From assembly GCA_002358575.1 (NCBI GenBank), contig DEPD01000091.1:1-64000 (forward strand): 64,000 nucleotides of DNA, given 5' to 3'. Every line of letters begins with the position of its first letter. The stretch's first letter is position 1. A program made the translations under genes and the position numbers. Positions 43,837 through 52,606 of this stretch are shown piece after piece. This DNA comes from Lachnospiraceae bacterium UBA3401 (lineage in GTDB: Bacteria; Bacillota; Clostridia; Lachnospirales; Lachnospiraceae). The notes beneath the pieces are model-generated. The model saw only the letters and a program-made list of their open reading frames with translations, was not told the DNA's origin and did no database searches.

Positions 43837-45717
43837 ATGGCAATGAGAATCACGACTAAGATGATGCAGAACACATCACTTAGAAATTTGAATATCAATA
43901 AAGCACGTCAGGAAATGCTGACGAACCAGATGTCAACTGGAAAAAATATCACTAGACCCTCTGATGATCCAGTCATTGCAATCCGTGCACTCAAACTCAA
44001 TTCATCGCTGGATAAGATTGACCAGTATTATAAGAAAAATGCGGCAGATGCTGCAAGCTGGCTGGAACTGACTGACGCTGCAATCGCAACAGTGAATGGC
44101 ATCTTGTCAAATGATATCAAGGCGAATATTAATCAGATTTGTAACAGCTATATGAATGTTAAGGACAGAGAGGCTGTGATCCTTAGTCTGACCAATGCGG
44201 TAAAGGAGATTTACTCTACTGGAAATGCAGATAGTGCTGGCAGAAGTCTTTTTACAGGATACCGCACGGATATGCCGTTGACAATGAAGTCCGATAAATT
44301 TGAGAAAAATGTAATTACAGAACAGCTTACTAACGCAGCGATTGACAAGAAGACTTTTGTCAGAACAGGAAATCTGAAATCCATCAACGAAGGAAACTTT
44401 ATGTCAAAAGACACCACAGAATACAAGGTGAGCACAGACGATATTTATCGGATAAGGCTTGCTTATGGCGAGGTGGATATTAAGGTAGCGGATGTTGATG
44501 CAGATGGCAAGCCTACAAAATATGAATCCAATATTGATATTGGTTTTATGTCCGATGCAAAAGTACAGGGAAACAGTGCGCAAATCAGTACAGGTTCTGT
44601 GTCTGCGTTTGTATCGGTTGATGTGAATAAAGTGCCTGCTGAGGCAGTGTTTAATATTGATGGTACAGAGTATAGGCTGCTGAAGGGAGATAGCATTTCA
44701 GTAGGAGCAAATGTAACCCTTTCCTATGACGAGAATGGCACTTTTAAGATTGTAGATACAAATATGGAACCAAATGAAACTGCTTCTATTGGCAGCAATA
44801 TTACAAAAGATTCCTCGGGCAAGAGTGTTGTGACCTTTGATGAAAAGTTTAAGACATCTCTTGCAATTAGCAACTATTATCCATCTGGTTCTGATGATAA
44901 TGCATATCTTTCTGTAGTAGGAGAAAACAATGCAGATAAAATCACTTATATTGCTGATACAGGAGAACTGTTGCTTGGTGAGAATATTAAGAAACGACTT
45001 TCAGAGCTTCCATCCAATACAGAGCTGCGTGTGACTTATGAGAAGTCAAACTGGAAGGAGAATGACCTCGACCCAGTGCATTACTTCTATACAGAGCGCA
45101 CCACAAAGTCTTCCTCCGGCAAAGATAAGACCATCAAATACAATGAAAATTTCCTAGTGGACCCGTCTGCAAATGGAAAGCAGATTATTGAGTATGATGT
45201 TGGCAACAATCAAAGTCTGCGTGTTAACACGACAGCCGACGAAGTGTTCACACATGATATTGGCAGGGATATGGAGGAAGTTGTCGAGATGCTCAAGGAG
45301 TATGGAAGTCTGGAAGAAAGCCTGAATACTGTTGAGAGTATGATCAAGTCAGAAAAGTATGACGGGGATGAGCTAAAGCGATTGGAGGAACAGAAGGCAG
45401 CACTCGGCGAGGCGATGACTCGTGTGGGTGACAAGATTAACAAGCGCTGTCAGGCGCTGATCAAAGATGGCGACAACTACTTTGAGCGTGCGCAGTTGGC
45501 AGAGACAGATTGTGGTTCCAGAGAGTCCAGACTACGCCTGATCCAAAATCGTCTGAGTATGCAGCAGACAAATTTTGGAGAGTTGGTAAGCGAAAATGAA
45601 GATGCAGATTACACAGATTTGGTGATTCAGCTAAAGAGCATTGAGATGACTTATGAGGCAGCTCTGTCTTCCATCAGCTATGTGATGCAGACCTCGCTGT
45701 TGGATTTTGTCAGATAA
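43837..45717 (+). CDS. flgL: Flagellar hook-associated protein 3 (FlgL), long form
   Basis: A 626-aa FlgL, about twice the length of typical FlgL. The conserved ends are clear: MRITTKMMQNTSLRNLNINK, LTNQMSTGKNITRPSDDPV at the start, and a flagellin-like final helix (VIQLKSIEMTYEAALSSISY). Extra length lies in a beta-rich central insertion (about residues 170-480), so the second junction ring would expose a large outer domain. It is coupled to the flgK pair. The gene is followed directly by the structured repeat before fliW. Confidence 0.9.
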   Translation: MAMRITTKMMQNTSLRNLNINKARQEMLTNQMSTGKNITRPSDDPVIAIRALKLNSSLDKIDQYYKKNAADAASWLELTDAAIATVNGILSNDIKANINQICNSYMNVKDREAVILSLTNAVKEIYSTGNADSAGRSLFTGYRTDMPLTMKSDKFEKNVITEQLTNAAIDKKTFVRTGNLKSINEGNFMSKDTTEYKVSTDDIYRIRLAYGEVDIKVADVDADGKPTKYESNIDIGFMSDAKVQGNSAQISTGSVSAFVSVDVNKVPAEAVFNIDGTEYRLLKGDSISVGANVTLSYDENGTFKIVDTNMEPNETASIGSNITKDSSGKSVVTFDEKFKTSLAISNYYPSGSDDNAYLSVVGENNADKITYIADTGELLLGENIKKRLSELPSNTELRVTYEKSNWKENDLDPVHYFYTERTTKSSSGKDKTIKYNENFLVDPSANGKQIIEYDVGNNQSLRVNTTADEVFTHDIGRDMEEVVEMLKEYGSLEESLNTVESMIKSEKYDGDELKRLEEQKAALGEAMTRVGDKINKRCQALIKDGDNYFERAQLAETDCGSRESRLRLIQNRLSMQQTNFGELVSENEDADYTDLVIQLKSIEMTYEAALSSISYVMQTSLLDFVR

Positions 45718-45720
45718 AAG

Positions 45721-45842
45721 ATTATACTTACAGTAAATAAAATTTGCCGTAAGTATCGCACCAGCTGCGAAGCAGCATATTTCCTTATGCGGCTGTGTGC
45801 ATCACTTTATACTGGCGGTCGGTTTTTTTGACCGCCAGTATA
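45721..45842 (+). repeat. Structured ~125-bp repeat, copy 2 (before fliW)
   Basis: Same order of stems as the aspS-leader copy: stem I 45724-45731 with 45749-45756, stem II 45758-45768 with 45789-45800, stem III a perfect 13-bp hairpin 45808-45820 with 45830-45842 around GGTTTTTTT. Relative to copy 1, a C-G pair in stem I is T-A here and a G-C pair in stem II is A-T, so pairing is kept while sequence changes. Confidence 0.75.
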
Positions 45843-45880
45843 GATGACAATATATGAGACTGAAATGGAGTGAAAAAAGT

Positions 45881-46348
45881 ATGGTAGAAGTAGATACTAG
45901 AATATTTGGCAGGATTGCGATTGAAGATGAGAAAGTGATCCGTTTTGAACATGGCATACTGGGATTCCCCGATTTGAAGGATTTTACCCTGATTTTTAAT
46001 GAGGATAAGGGGGCAGAGTCAAGTATTAAATGGCTCCAATCTTTACAGGAGCCAGCATTTGCAATGCCAGTCATGAATCCTGACTTGGTGATTCCAGGAT
46101 ACAGCCCGAAATTTTCAGCGGATCTTTTGAATCCACTCGGAGATAATCTTGACAGTGAGAATATCTTGATGTTTGTGACAGTGACTGTGCCAAAGGATAT
46201 CACAAAGACCACCGTAAATCTGAAAGCGCCGATAATTGTCAGCATAGAGAACCGCAAGGCAGTGCAACTCATCAGTGATGATGACGCATACAGCGTAAAG
46301 CACGCCATCTATGAGGAGCTGATGGCACAGAAAGCAGTACAAGCATAA
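45881..46348 (+). CDS. fliW: Flagellar assembly factor FliW
   Basis: A 155-aa FliW. It binds either free flagellin or CsrA; when flagellin is exported, FliW inhibits CsrA and flagellin translation resumes. Family features include IRFEHGILGFPDLKDFTLI near residue 20 and the ILMFVTVTVP strand near 102. ATG 45881 follows TGGAGTG. csrA begins 27 bp downstream, the standard pairing. Confidence 0.94.
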   Translation: MVEVDTRIFGRIAIEDEKVIRFEHGILGFPDLKDFTLIFNEDKGAESSIKWLQSLQEPAFAMPVMNPDLVIPGYSPKFSADLLNPLGDNLDSENILMFVTVTVPKDITKTTVNLKAPIIVSIENRKAVQLISDDDAYSVKHAIYEELMAQKAVQA

Positions 46349-46375
46349 GACTAAGAAAGAGGGCAGGTGAATGAC

Positions 46376-46606
46376 ATGCTGGCACTATCAAGAAAAAAAG
46401 GCGAAGCCCTGATGATCAACAATGACATTGAGATTACAGTGCTTGACATTAAGGGAGAACAAGTAAAAATAGGTATCAGCGCACCGAAGGAGGTACCAGT
46501 ATACCGCAAGGAAGTATATATCCAGATACAGGAAGCAAACAAGGAAGCGTCTGCAAACATGGAAGGTATGGAGCAGCTCGCAAGTTTATTTGGAAATAAG
46601 AAATAA
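46376..46606 (+). CDS. csrA: Carbon storage regulator / flagellin translational repressor CsrA
   Basis: A 76-aa RNA-binding dimer that binds GGA motifs in hairpin loops and blocks translation. It starts MLALSRKKGEALMINNDIEI and has the conserved RNA-contact strand VPVYRKEVY. The ATG at 46376 is preferred to a GTG three codons upstream because canonical CsrA begins at this methionine. Targets are probably the three flagellin leaders that follow, which carry GGA-loop hairpins. Confidence 0.95.
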   Translation: MLALSRKKGEALMINNDIEITVLDIKGEQVKIGISAPKEVPVYRKEVYIQIQEANKEASANMEGMEQLASLFGNKK

Positions 46607-46615
46607 AATGGTATA

Positions 46616-46645
46616 AAAGAGTAACGAAAGTGTTACTCTTTCTTA
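46616..46645 (+). terminator. Terminator after csrA
   Basis: A 10-bp stem AAAGAGTAAC (46616-46625) with GTTACTCTTT (46632-46641), then TTCTT. It closes the fliW-csrA unit. A copy of the dispersed repeat follows immediately. Confidence 0.85.
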
Positions 46646-47079
46646 TATTATGCAAACGAGCGTTCAAAGGAAATATGTCAGTAAAGACCAATGCCAGCGA
46701 ATCTTGGACTGTCCAGTATCCTGCCCAATTGGAGTGCTTTCAGACAAAGGAGGAACTGCGACCCATAGAGGATTTGCGACTAGACAGGCGCACTATTATA
46801 ATGCATGGCAGAAATATGCCATAATGACAGATAAACTTTTGACGCAAGCAGGTATAACAGAATAGAATATATAGAAAAGCATATTTATTGTCAGAATTGT
46901 TTGAATATTTGGAAAAAACTGAATATTCTGAATATTATAAATGGGGTTGCATCTTGCGGATTTTTGTTATAGAATAATAAAGCAGACCGAAAGAAGAAAC
47001 AGATCGGCATACTAAATAACATAATAATACAGTATTTGCAACAAAATAAAAAATTTATGCAAAATATTAAAAATAGCTA
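46646..47079. other. Intergenic region between csrA and fliC1
   Basis: It begins with a dispersed-repeat copy (around 46650-46690, core AAAGGAAATATGTCAGTAAA). Two short overlapping frames (46676-46824 and 46650-46865) follow; I recognise neither and do not call them genes. The rest is AT-rich and ends at the sigma-28 promoter of fliC1. Confidence 0.5.
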
Positions 47080-47106
47080 TAAAGTATTTTCGACACCGGC
47101 CGATAT
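47080..47106 (+). promoter_or_regulatory. Sigma-28 promoter of fliC1
   Basis: TAAA (47080-47083), 15 bp, GCCGATAT (47099-47106). The leader to the ATG is about 300 nt. Confidence 0.9.
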
Positions 47107-47279
47107 ATATAGCAAAGGTTGAAATAATCAAATCTTTCGTGCAAAAGCTACATTTAGTTATTACAGTTAATAACCGGAGATGGCTGCATATAGCAGGCGC
47201 GCCAACCAAGCGGCTGACTTCGGATATTATATAAAGGTTACAACTTAATATCGGATTTAGATATTGAGTGTAATAGATC

Positions 47280-47393
47280 GCAGTGATGGAATATCACTGC
47301 AAGGACAACTAAATATATAAAAACGCGCGTGTCATAGAAATGGATAAAAGGATTTGTCCATAGACACACCTCGGATAAGGATATCTGGGGAGG
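47280..47393 (+). promoter_or_regulatory. CsrA-type hairpins in the fliC1 leader
   Basis: Three hairpins show GGA in the loop: 47280-47300 (8-bp stem, loop GGAAT); 47340-47361 (9-bp stem, loop AGGA, with an outer GTGTC/GACAC helix at 47329-47333 and 47363-47367); and 47369-47390 (9-bp stem with two wobble pairs, loop AGGA). This is the hairpin form CsrA prefers. The ribosome binding site (AAGGAGG, 47401-47407) follows. Confidence 0.7.
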
Positions 47394-47414
47394 CAATCAC
47401 AAGGAGGTAAATTT

Positions 47415-48839
47415 ATGGTAGTACAGCACAATCTTAGAGCTATGAATTCTAACAGAATGTTAGGCATCACACAGGGAACTCTCAATAAGTCTACAGAGAA
47501 ATTGTCATCAGGCTACAAGGTAAACAGAGCAGCAGATGACGCAGCAGGTCTCTCAATTTCCGAGAAAATGAGAAAACAGATTAGAGGACTTACACAGGCT
47601 TCTTTGAACGCAGAAGATGGTATTAGTTCTGTGCAGACAGCAGAAGGTGCTTTGACAGAAGTTCACGATATGCTACAGCGTATGAATGAGCTGGCAGTAA
47701 AGGCTTCTAACGGCACAAACTCTCTCTCTGACCGTCAGACAATCCAGGATGAGGTTGATCAGCTCCTTACAGAAATTGACCGTGTTGCTGAGACAACAAA
47801 GTTCAATGAGACATATCTGTTAAAGGGCGACACAGATAAGGTTACTAAGTATGCGTCAGCAAAGGATGCAGGTATTACAGGTCAGATGACAGAAGGTGCT
47901 ACAAGCGCTACATTTACGATGAGTGCATTGAAACTTGGCGATACGATTACAATTGGTGGTACAAAGTATACAATTGGTACAACAGATGCGTCAAAGGTAA
48001 AGGGTTCTATTGGTGTAGCACAAGGTGGTGAGCAGGTTACTGTAAACGGAGTCCAGTACACAGTAGCAAAGGATGCTACAGAAGTGAATGTTGACAAGAA
48101 TATTCTTACAATTGCATCGATTCAGGCAAAAGTAACTTCTGGAAGTACAGCAATCTACAATGGCAAGACCTACAATGTTATGACAGATAATGTTGATGCA
48201 ACAAAGAAAAAAGGTACCACTGGAGATGGTATCGATGATGTAGATGCAACAGTAATTAATACAACGGCTGCATACAAAAAGATTCAACAGGAGTTGAGAC
48301 TTGCTAACACAATAGGAACAGATGCAACTACAAGTTATCTTAATAAGACACAGGTTGCGGTTTCATCTGCAATAGTAGGCACGACAACAATTGGATTCTC
48401 TATCACAAAGGGAACTTATCAGCAGCAGGAAGCTCTGAACTTTAGTCTCCATGTAGGTGCTGATGCAGATATGACTAACAAGATTTCAGTAAAGATTGAT
48501 ACAATGGATACAGCAGGGCTTGGCATTAAGGGCTTGAATGTAAAGGATACTTCAGGAGCAGCAGCAACTTATGCTATCGATGCAATTGCAGATGCAGTGG
48601 CAAAGGTATCCGCTCAGCGTTCATTACTCGGTGCAGTACAGAACAGATTAGAGCATACAATTAACAACTTGGATAACGTTGTTGAGAATACAACAGCAGC
48701 AGAGAGCCAGATTCGCGATACAGATATGGCTACAGAGATGGTTAAGTACTCTAATAACAATATCCTTTCACAGGCAGGCCAGTCAATGTTAGCACAGTCT
48801 AACCAGGCAAACCAGGGTGTACTTAGTCTGTTAGGTTAA
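47415..48839 (+). CDS. fliC: Flagellin (copy 1)
   Basis: A 474-aa flagellin, the filament subunit. The N-terminal D0/D1 part ([38 protein letters not shown]) and the C-terminal helix ([36 protein letters not shown]) are fully conserved; the outer domain spans roughly residues 145-385. It is nearly identical to copy 2. Transcription comes from a sigma-28 promoter, with a long leader carrying CsrA-type hairpins, and ends at a strong terminator. Confidence 0.97.
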   Translation: MVVQHNLRAMNSNRMLGITQGTLNKSTEKLSSGYKVNRAADDAAGLSISEKMRKQIRGLTQASLNAEDGISSVQTAEGALTEVHDMLQRMNELAVKASNGTNSLSDRQTIQDEVDQLLTEIDRVAETTKFNETYLLKGDTDKVTKYASAKDAGITGQMTEGATSATFTMSALKLGDTITIGGTKYTIGTTDASKVKGSIGVAQGGEQVTVNGVQYTVAKDATEVNVDKNILTIASIQAKVTSGSTAIYNGKTYNVMTDNVDATKKKGTTGDGIDDVDATVINTTAAYKKIQQELRLANTIGTDATTSYLNKTQVAVSSAIVGTTTIGFSITKGTYQQQEALNFSLHVGADADMTNKISVKIDTMDTAGLGIKGLNVKDTSGAAATYAIDAIADAVAKVSAQRSLLGAVQNRLEHTINNLDNVVENTTAAESQIRDTDMATEMVKYSNNNILSQAGQSMLAQSNQANQGVLSLLG

Positions 48840-48877
48840 TGATTACATAGTAAATCATAATAGATTTATATAATATA

Positions 48878-48908
48878 AAAACCCCACCGCAAATGCGGTG
48901 GGGTTTTT
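48878..48908 (+). terminator. Terminator after fliC1
   Basis: AAAACCCCACCGC pairs with GCGGTGGGGTTTT over 13 bp with an AAAT loop, followed by T. Strong intrinsic terminator. Confidence 0.95.
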
Positions 48909-48968
48909 ATGCACATGGGCACCCAAAGGAAGTATGTCAGCAAACTGAGTAGATGATTATTTCAACTA

Positions 48969-49172
48969 TTGACCTCTCACATATCTCTATACCCTGCTGC
49001 CAATGTGAGAGAATACTGGATAGTAGATCCAATGAAACAAACCATTCTGGCTTATGATATGGAAGATGATTCAACGCCAACTATTTATTCTTTTACAGAT
49101 ATTGTAAAAGTTCATATTTATGATGATTTGTCAATTCATTTTTTCAGAGCTGGATTTTGGTATCTAAGTTAA
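48969..49172 (+). pseudogene. Uma2 (DUF820) family endonuclease remnant
   Basis: About 67 codons match the C-terminal third of Uma2-type nucleases: VREYWIVDPMKQTILAY, then YSFTDIVKVHIYDDLSIHF. Full members are about 190 aa; the N-terminal part with the catalytic core is missing, so this is a fragment left in the gap between two flagellin genes. It has no ribosome binding site. Confidence 0.65.
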
Positions 49173-49249
49173 CATAATTGATTTACTTTTTGATATTATT
49201 TGAATAATTGAAAAAAATCAAAAAAATAAAAAAATATTGCAAAAAAGAC

Positions 49250-49276
49250 TAAAGTATTTTGAATACACTCCGATAT
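49250..49276 (+). promoter_or_regulatory. Sigma-28 promoter of fliC2
   Basis: TAAA (49250-49253), 15 bp, TCCGATAT (49269-49276). Leader of about 205 nt. Confidence 0.88.
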
Positions 49277-49395
49277 ATATAGTGTAAGCAACAAGAATAC
49301 AGCTTACAAGACAATTGAATATAGAATGGGATAGTACAACAAAATGTAACTTACATGGATAGTATAGTTACAACAATCAAAGTAATTTAAAGGTA

Positions 49396-49470
49396 GGCAA
49401 AAGGAATTGCCACGGGTAAAAGGAATTGCCCGCAGACACTGTGATGTCCAAATCTAAATATGTCACGGTG
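49396..49470 (+). promoter_or_regulatory. CsrA-type hairpins in the fliC2 leader
   Basis: Two adjacent hairpins each present AAGGAA in the loop: 49396-49411 (GGCAA/TTGCC) and 49413-49432 (CGGGTAA/TTGCCCG with one wobble). A third stem, 49437-49444 with 49463-49470, has no GGA in its loop and lies next to the AAGGAGG ribosome binding site at 49476-49482. Confidence 0.7.
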
Positions 49471-49489
49471 AGTACAAGGAGGTATAATT

Positions 49490-50914
49490 ATGGTAGTACA
49501 GCATAATCTTAGAGCAATGAATTCTAACAGAATGTTAGGTATCACACAGGGGACTCTCTCCAAATCTACAGAGAAATTGTCATCAGGCTATAAGGTAAAT
49601 AGAGCAGCCGATGATGCAGCAGGTCTCTCAATTTCCGAAAAAATGAGAAAACAAATAAGAGGACTTACACAATCTTCTTTGAATGCAGAAGATGGTATTA
49701 GTTCTGTGCAGACAGCGGAAGGTGCATTGACAGAAGTGCATGATATGTTACAGCGTATGAATGAGCTGGCAGTAAAGGCAGCAAATGGCACAAATTCTCT
49801 CTCTGACCGCCAGACAATTCAAGATGAGGTATCTCAGCTTTTGACAGAAATTGACAGAGTAGCAGAGACAACCAAGTTTAATGAGACATACTTGTTAAAA
49901 GGTGATGCAGATAAAGTGACTATTTATGCATCAGCAAAAGATGCAGGTATTACAGGTTTGATGACAGAAGGTGCAACAAAAGCTACATTTACTATGAATG
50001 CACTAAAACTCGGTGATACCATTACAATTGGCGGTACAAAGTATACAATTGGTACAACGGATGCGTCAAAAGTACAGGCTTCTATTGGTGTAGCACAGAG
50101 TGGTGAGCAGGTTACTGTAAACGGAGTTCAGTACACAGTAGCAAAGGATGGTACAGAAGTGAATGTTGACAAGAACATTCTTACAATTGCATCGATTCAG
50201 GCAAAGATAAATGAAGGAAGTGTAGCAATTTACAATGGCAAGACTTACAATGTTATGACAGATAATGTTGATGCAACAAAGAAAAAAGATACCACTGCAG
50301 ATGGTATCGATGATGTAGATGCAACAGTAATTAATACAACGGCTGCATACAAAAAGATTCAACAGGAGCTGAGACTTGCTAATACAATAGGAACAGATGC
50401 AACTACAAGTTATCTTAATAAGACACAAGTTGCGGTTTCTGATGCAATAAAAGGCACAACAACGATTGGTTTTGCTATTACAAAGGGAACCTATCAGCAG
50501 CAGGAAGCATTACATTTCAGTCTTCATGTAGGTGCAGATGCAGATATGACCAACAAGATTTCTGTTAGAATTGATACAATGGACACAGAAGGACTTGGCA
50601 TTAGAGGTCTGAATGTTAAGGATACTTCAGGAGCAGCAGCGACTTATGCAATTGATGCAATTGCAGACGCAGTAGCAAAAGTATCTGCACAGCGTTCTTT
50701 ACTCGGTGCAGTACAGAACAGATTAGAACATACAATCAACAACTTGGATAATGTAGTGGAGAATACTACAGCGGCTGAAAGTCAGATTCGTGATACAGAT
50801 ATGGCTACAGAAATGGTGAAATACTCTAATAACAATATTCTTGCTCAGGCAGGTCAGTCAATGCTGGCACAGTCTAATCAAGCAAACCAGGGTGTACTTT
50901 CACTTCTAGGCTAA
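49490..50914 (+). CDS. fliC: Flagellin (copy 2)
   Basis: A 474-aa flagellin, the same length as copy 1 and differing at only a few dozen residues, mostly in the outer domain (for example around KINEGSVAIYNGK). It is clearly a tandem duplicate kept similar or recently made. It has its own sigma-28 promoter, CsrA-type leader hairpins and terminator. A glycosyltransferase gene follows. Confidence 0.97.
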   Translation: MVVQHNLRAMNSNRMLGITQGTLSKSTEKLSSGYKVNRAADDAAGLSISEKMRKQIRGLTQSSLNAEDGISSVQTAEGALTEVHDMLQRMNELAVKAANGTNSLSDRQTIQDEVSQLLTEIDRVAETTKFNETYLLKGDADKVTIYASAKDAGITGLMTEGATKATFTMNALKLGDTITIGGTKYTIGTTDASKVQASIGVAQSGEQVTVNGVQYTVAKDGTEVNVDKNILTIASIQAKINEGSVAIYNGKTYNVMTDNVDATKKKDTTADGIDDVDATVINTTAAYKKIQQELRLANTIGTDATTSYLNKTQVAVSDAIKGTTTIGFAITKGTYQQQEALHFSLHVGADADMTNKISVRIDTMDTEGLGIRGLNVKDTSGAAATYAIDAIADAVAKVSAQRSLLGAVQNRLEHTINNLDNVVENTTAAESQIRDTDMATEMVKYSNNNILAQAGQSMLAQSNQANQGVLSLLG

Positions 50915-50968
50915 TGATTGTATCATTCATATCGGGTATTACTTTGGTACTATCCATTTAACATATAC

Positions 50969-51000
50969 AAAGGGGAAGCCATTTGGACGGTTTCCCTTTT
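50969..51000 (+). terminator. Terminator after fliC2
   Basis: A 12-bp stem (50969-50980 with 50989-51000, two wobble pairs) ending in TTTT. The downstream glycosyltransferase may depend on read-through or a promoter I cannot see. A dispersed-repeat copy starts right after it (about 51005-51055). Confidence 0.75.
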
Positions 51001-51079
51001 GGCATTTATACACACGAACGCGGAGAGGAAATATGCGGTTAAAACCGCCCGCGTCCGGCGCGTGGGCAGGGGGAATATT

Positions 51080-52141
51080 ATGTCAAAAATACCGATTTCT
51101 GTTTGCATCATTGCAAAGAATGAAGAAAAATTTATTGAGGAGTGTCTAAAGCACCTGCAGCCTTATGGCTTTGAGATTGTTGTGACAGATACAGGTTCTA
51201 CGGATAGAACCAGAGAGATTGCAGAGAAATATGCAGACAAAGTGCTTGATTTTGTATGGATTAATGACTTTAGTGCGGCGAGAAATTTCTGTGTGGCGAA
51301 TGCCACTAACAACTGGATACTAATTCTGGATTGTGACGAGTATGTTTGTAAAGCGGATGCGAAAGAGCTACAGGCGCTTACAAAAAGATATCCTCACTTT
51401 GTCGGCAGCATTCGACTCAGAAATATATCCTATGTAAATGGTAAAAAAGAGTTTACTACAGATGATGTGATTCGCTTTTATGATAGGCGATATTATCGTT
51501 TTGTATTGCCCATCCATGAGCAGATTACATATATGGAAGATGATAGAATTGGCGATCCTGTCAACAATTTCATGCTTCCTATAGAAGTAGAACATTATGG
51601 ATACGCAGTATCAGAAGAAGAAAAAATTAAGAAAAATCAGCGGAACCTGGAGTTGTTATATGACGCGATTGCAAAGAATCCAAACGATCCATACATGTAT
51701 TTTCAGGCAGCACAGTCAGAGCGTGTGCTTAGAAATATTGAGAAGGCAATTCCTCTGTATGAAAAATCATTGGCGCTGAACGACAATATTGCATATCCAT
51801 ATGTGGAAGTTGGAATCGAAATGTTGGCAGGGCTTTATATGCAGGTACAGCGCAGTGATGATGCGCTGGCACTGATGGAGCAGTATGAAAAAACATGCCA
51901 ATCGGCAAAGTTTACCTATGCACATGCACAAGTATATTATAACAGTGGTAATGTGTTGAAGGCGTTAGTGCTTTTTATTAAGACTTCAATCCTTCCTGAT
52001 ACGGATACGCTGGGGGATGATTTGCTTCAGTGTTATCGATATATTATCAATATTTATAACGATATGGGGAATGCAGAGATGGTCTGGGCATTCCGCGAGA
52101 AATATGAACAGTGCATTATAGAACGCAATAAAAAAGAGTAG
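51080..52141 (+). CDS. Family 2 glycosyltransferase with TPR-like C-terminus, probable flagellin glycosylation (copy 1)
   Basis: A 353-aa GT-A fold transferase: SVCIIAKNEEKFIEECLKHL at the start, TDTGSTDRTREIA (nucleotide-binding loop) and LDCDEY as the metal-binding D-x-D. Residues from about 200 to the end are helical repeats like TPRs, suited to binding a protein acceptor. No membrane segment is seen. Two paralogues lie at 57859 and 58955, all between filament genes, so O-glycosylation of flagellin is the likely job; donor sugar unknown. ATG 51080 follows AGGGGGAA; the long frame upstream crosses a terminator and a repeat. Confidence 0.85.
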   Translation: MSKIPISVCIIAKNEEKFIEECLKHLQPYGFEIVVTDTGSTDRTREIAEKYADKVLDFVWINDFSAARNFCVANATNNWILILDCDEYVCKADAKELQALTKRYPHFVGSIRLRNISYVNGKKEFTTDDVIRFYDRRYYRFVLPIHEQITYMEDDRIGDPVNNFMLPIEVEHYGYAVSEEEKIKKNQRNLELLYDAIAKNPNDPYMYFQAAQSERVLRNIEKAIPLYEKSLALNDNIAYPYVEVGIEMLAGLYMQVQRSDDALALMEQYEKTCQSAKFTYAHAQVYYNSGNVLKALVLFIKTSILPDTDTLGDDLLQCYRYIINIYNDMGNAEMVWAFREKYEQCIIERNKKE

Positions 52142-52164
52142 GAAGTAATCTTCCTGCTTTTTTT
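52137..52164 (+). terminator. Terminator after glycosyltransferase copy 1
   Basis: AGTAGGAAG pairs with CTTCCTGCT (one wobble), followed by a T7 run. It overlaps the stop codon. Confidence 0.88.
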
Positions 52165-52253
52165 ATGCACAGCCCCGTGCAGAGGAAATATGCCGCTAAG
52201 GCGGCGCATGGGGCGCGGCGAGTAGGGGAAGGCGGCTCTTCCCTACTCGATTG
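52158..52253. repeat. 96-bp repeat, copy 1
   Basis: Ninety-two of 96 positions match the copy at 62852-62947. It contains TGCAC/GTGCA, GCCGC/GCGGC and a GAGTAGGG-type stem with CCCTACTC (52219-52248), plus the dispersed core GAGGAAATATG. A shorter related piece follows at 52254-52285. No gene is present between here and fliC3. Confidence 0.8.
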
Positions 52254-52371
52254 CACACGCCAATGCAGAGGAAATTTGTCATTGTAAAGAAGTTTTGATA
52301 AAACCATAATTGTGCTAATTGCATCTAATAAATAAAATATAGAAAAAACTTTAAAAATTTTCAGACAACTA

Positions 52372-52398
52372 TAAAGTATCGGCAATATATACCGATAT
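52372..52398 (+). promoter_or_regulatory. Sigma-28 promoter of fliC3
   Basis: TAAA (52372-52375), 15 bp, ACCGATAT (52391-52398). Leader of about 200 nt. Confidence 0.88.
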
Positions 52399-52536
52399 AT
52401 ATTATGTGAATGAGGAATTGAATGACAACTCATTCAACAGGAGAACCGGTAAGACTTTAGGTTGATGCCGATAATGGAATTTAAAGAAATTTCCGGGGAA
52501 TATAAAATTAAATAAGGTTAAAGATGTAACAATGGT

Positions 52537-52554
52537 GGGCGAAAGGAGTCGCCT
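52537..52554 (+). promoter_or_regulatory. CsrA-type hairpin in the fliC3 leader
   Basis: GGCGA/TCGCC (plus an outer G-T pair) holds the loop AAGGAG, with GGA exposed. It lies about 40 nt before the AAGGAGG ribosome binding site. Confidence 0.65.
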
Positions 52555-52606
52555 ATGTCAGTCACAGGTGAGGAGTTGCTTGTGGCAATTACAAGGAGGT
52601 AATATT

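Noticed and set aside
45808..45842. Hairpin before fliW as an intrinsic terminator
   Set aside because: The T-run lies in the loop and not after the stem, so it would not end transcription in the usual way.
46650..46865. Short frames after csrA as genes
   Set aside because: They start inside a dispersed repeat, overlap each other, and match no family I know.
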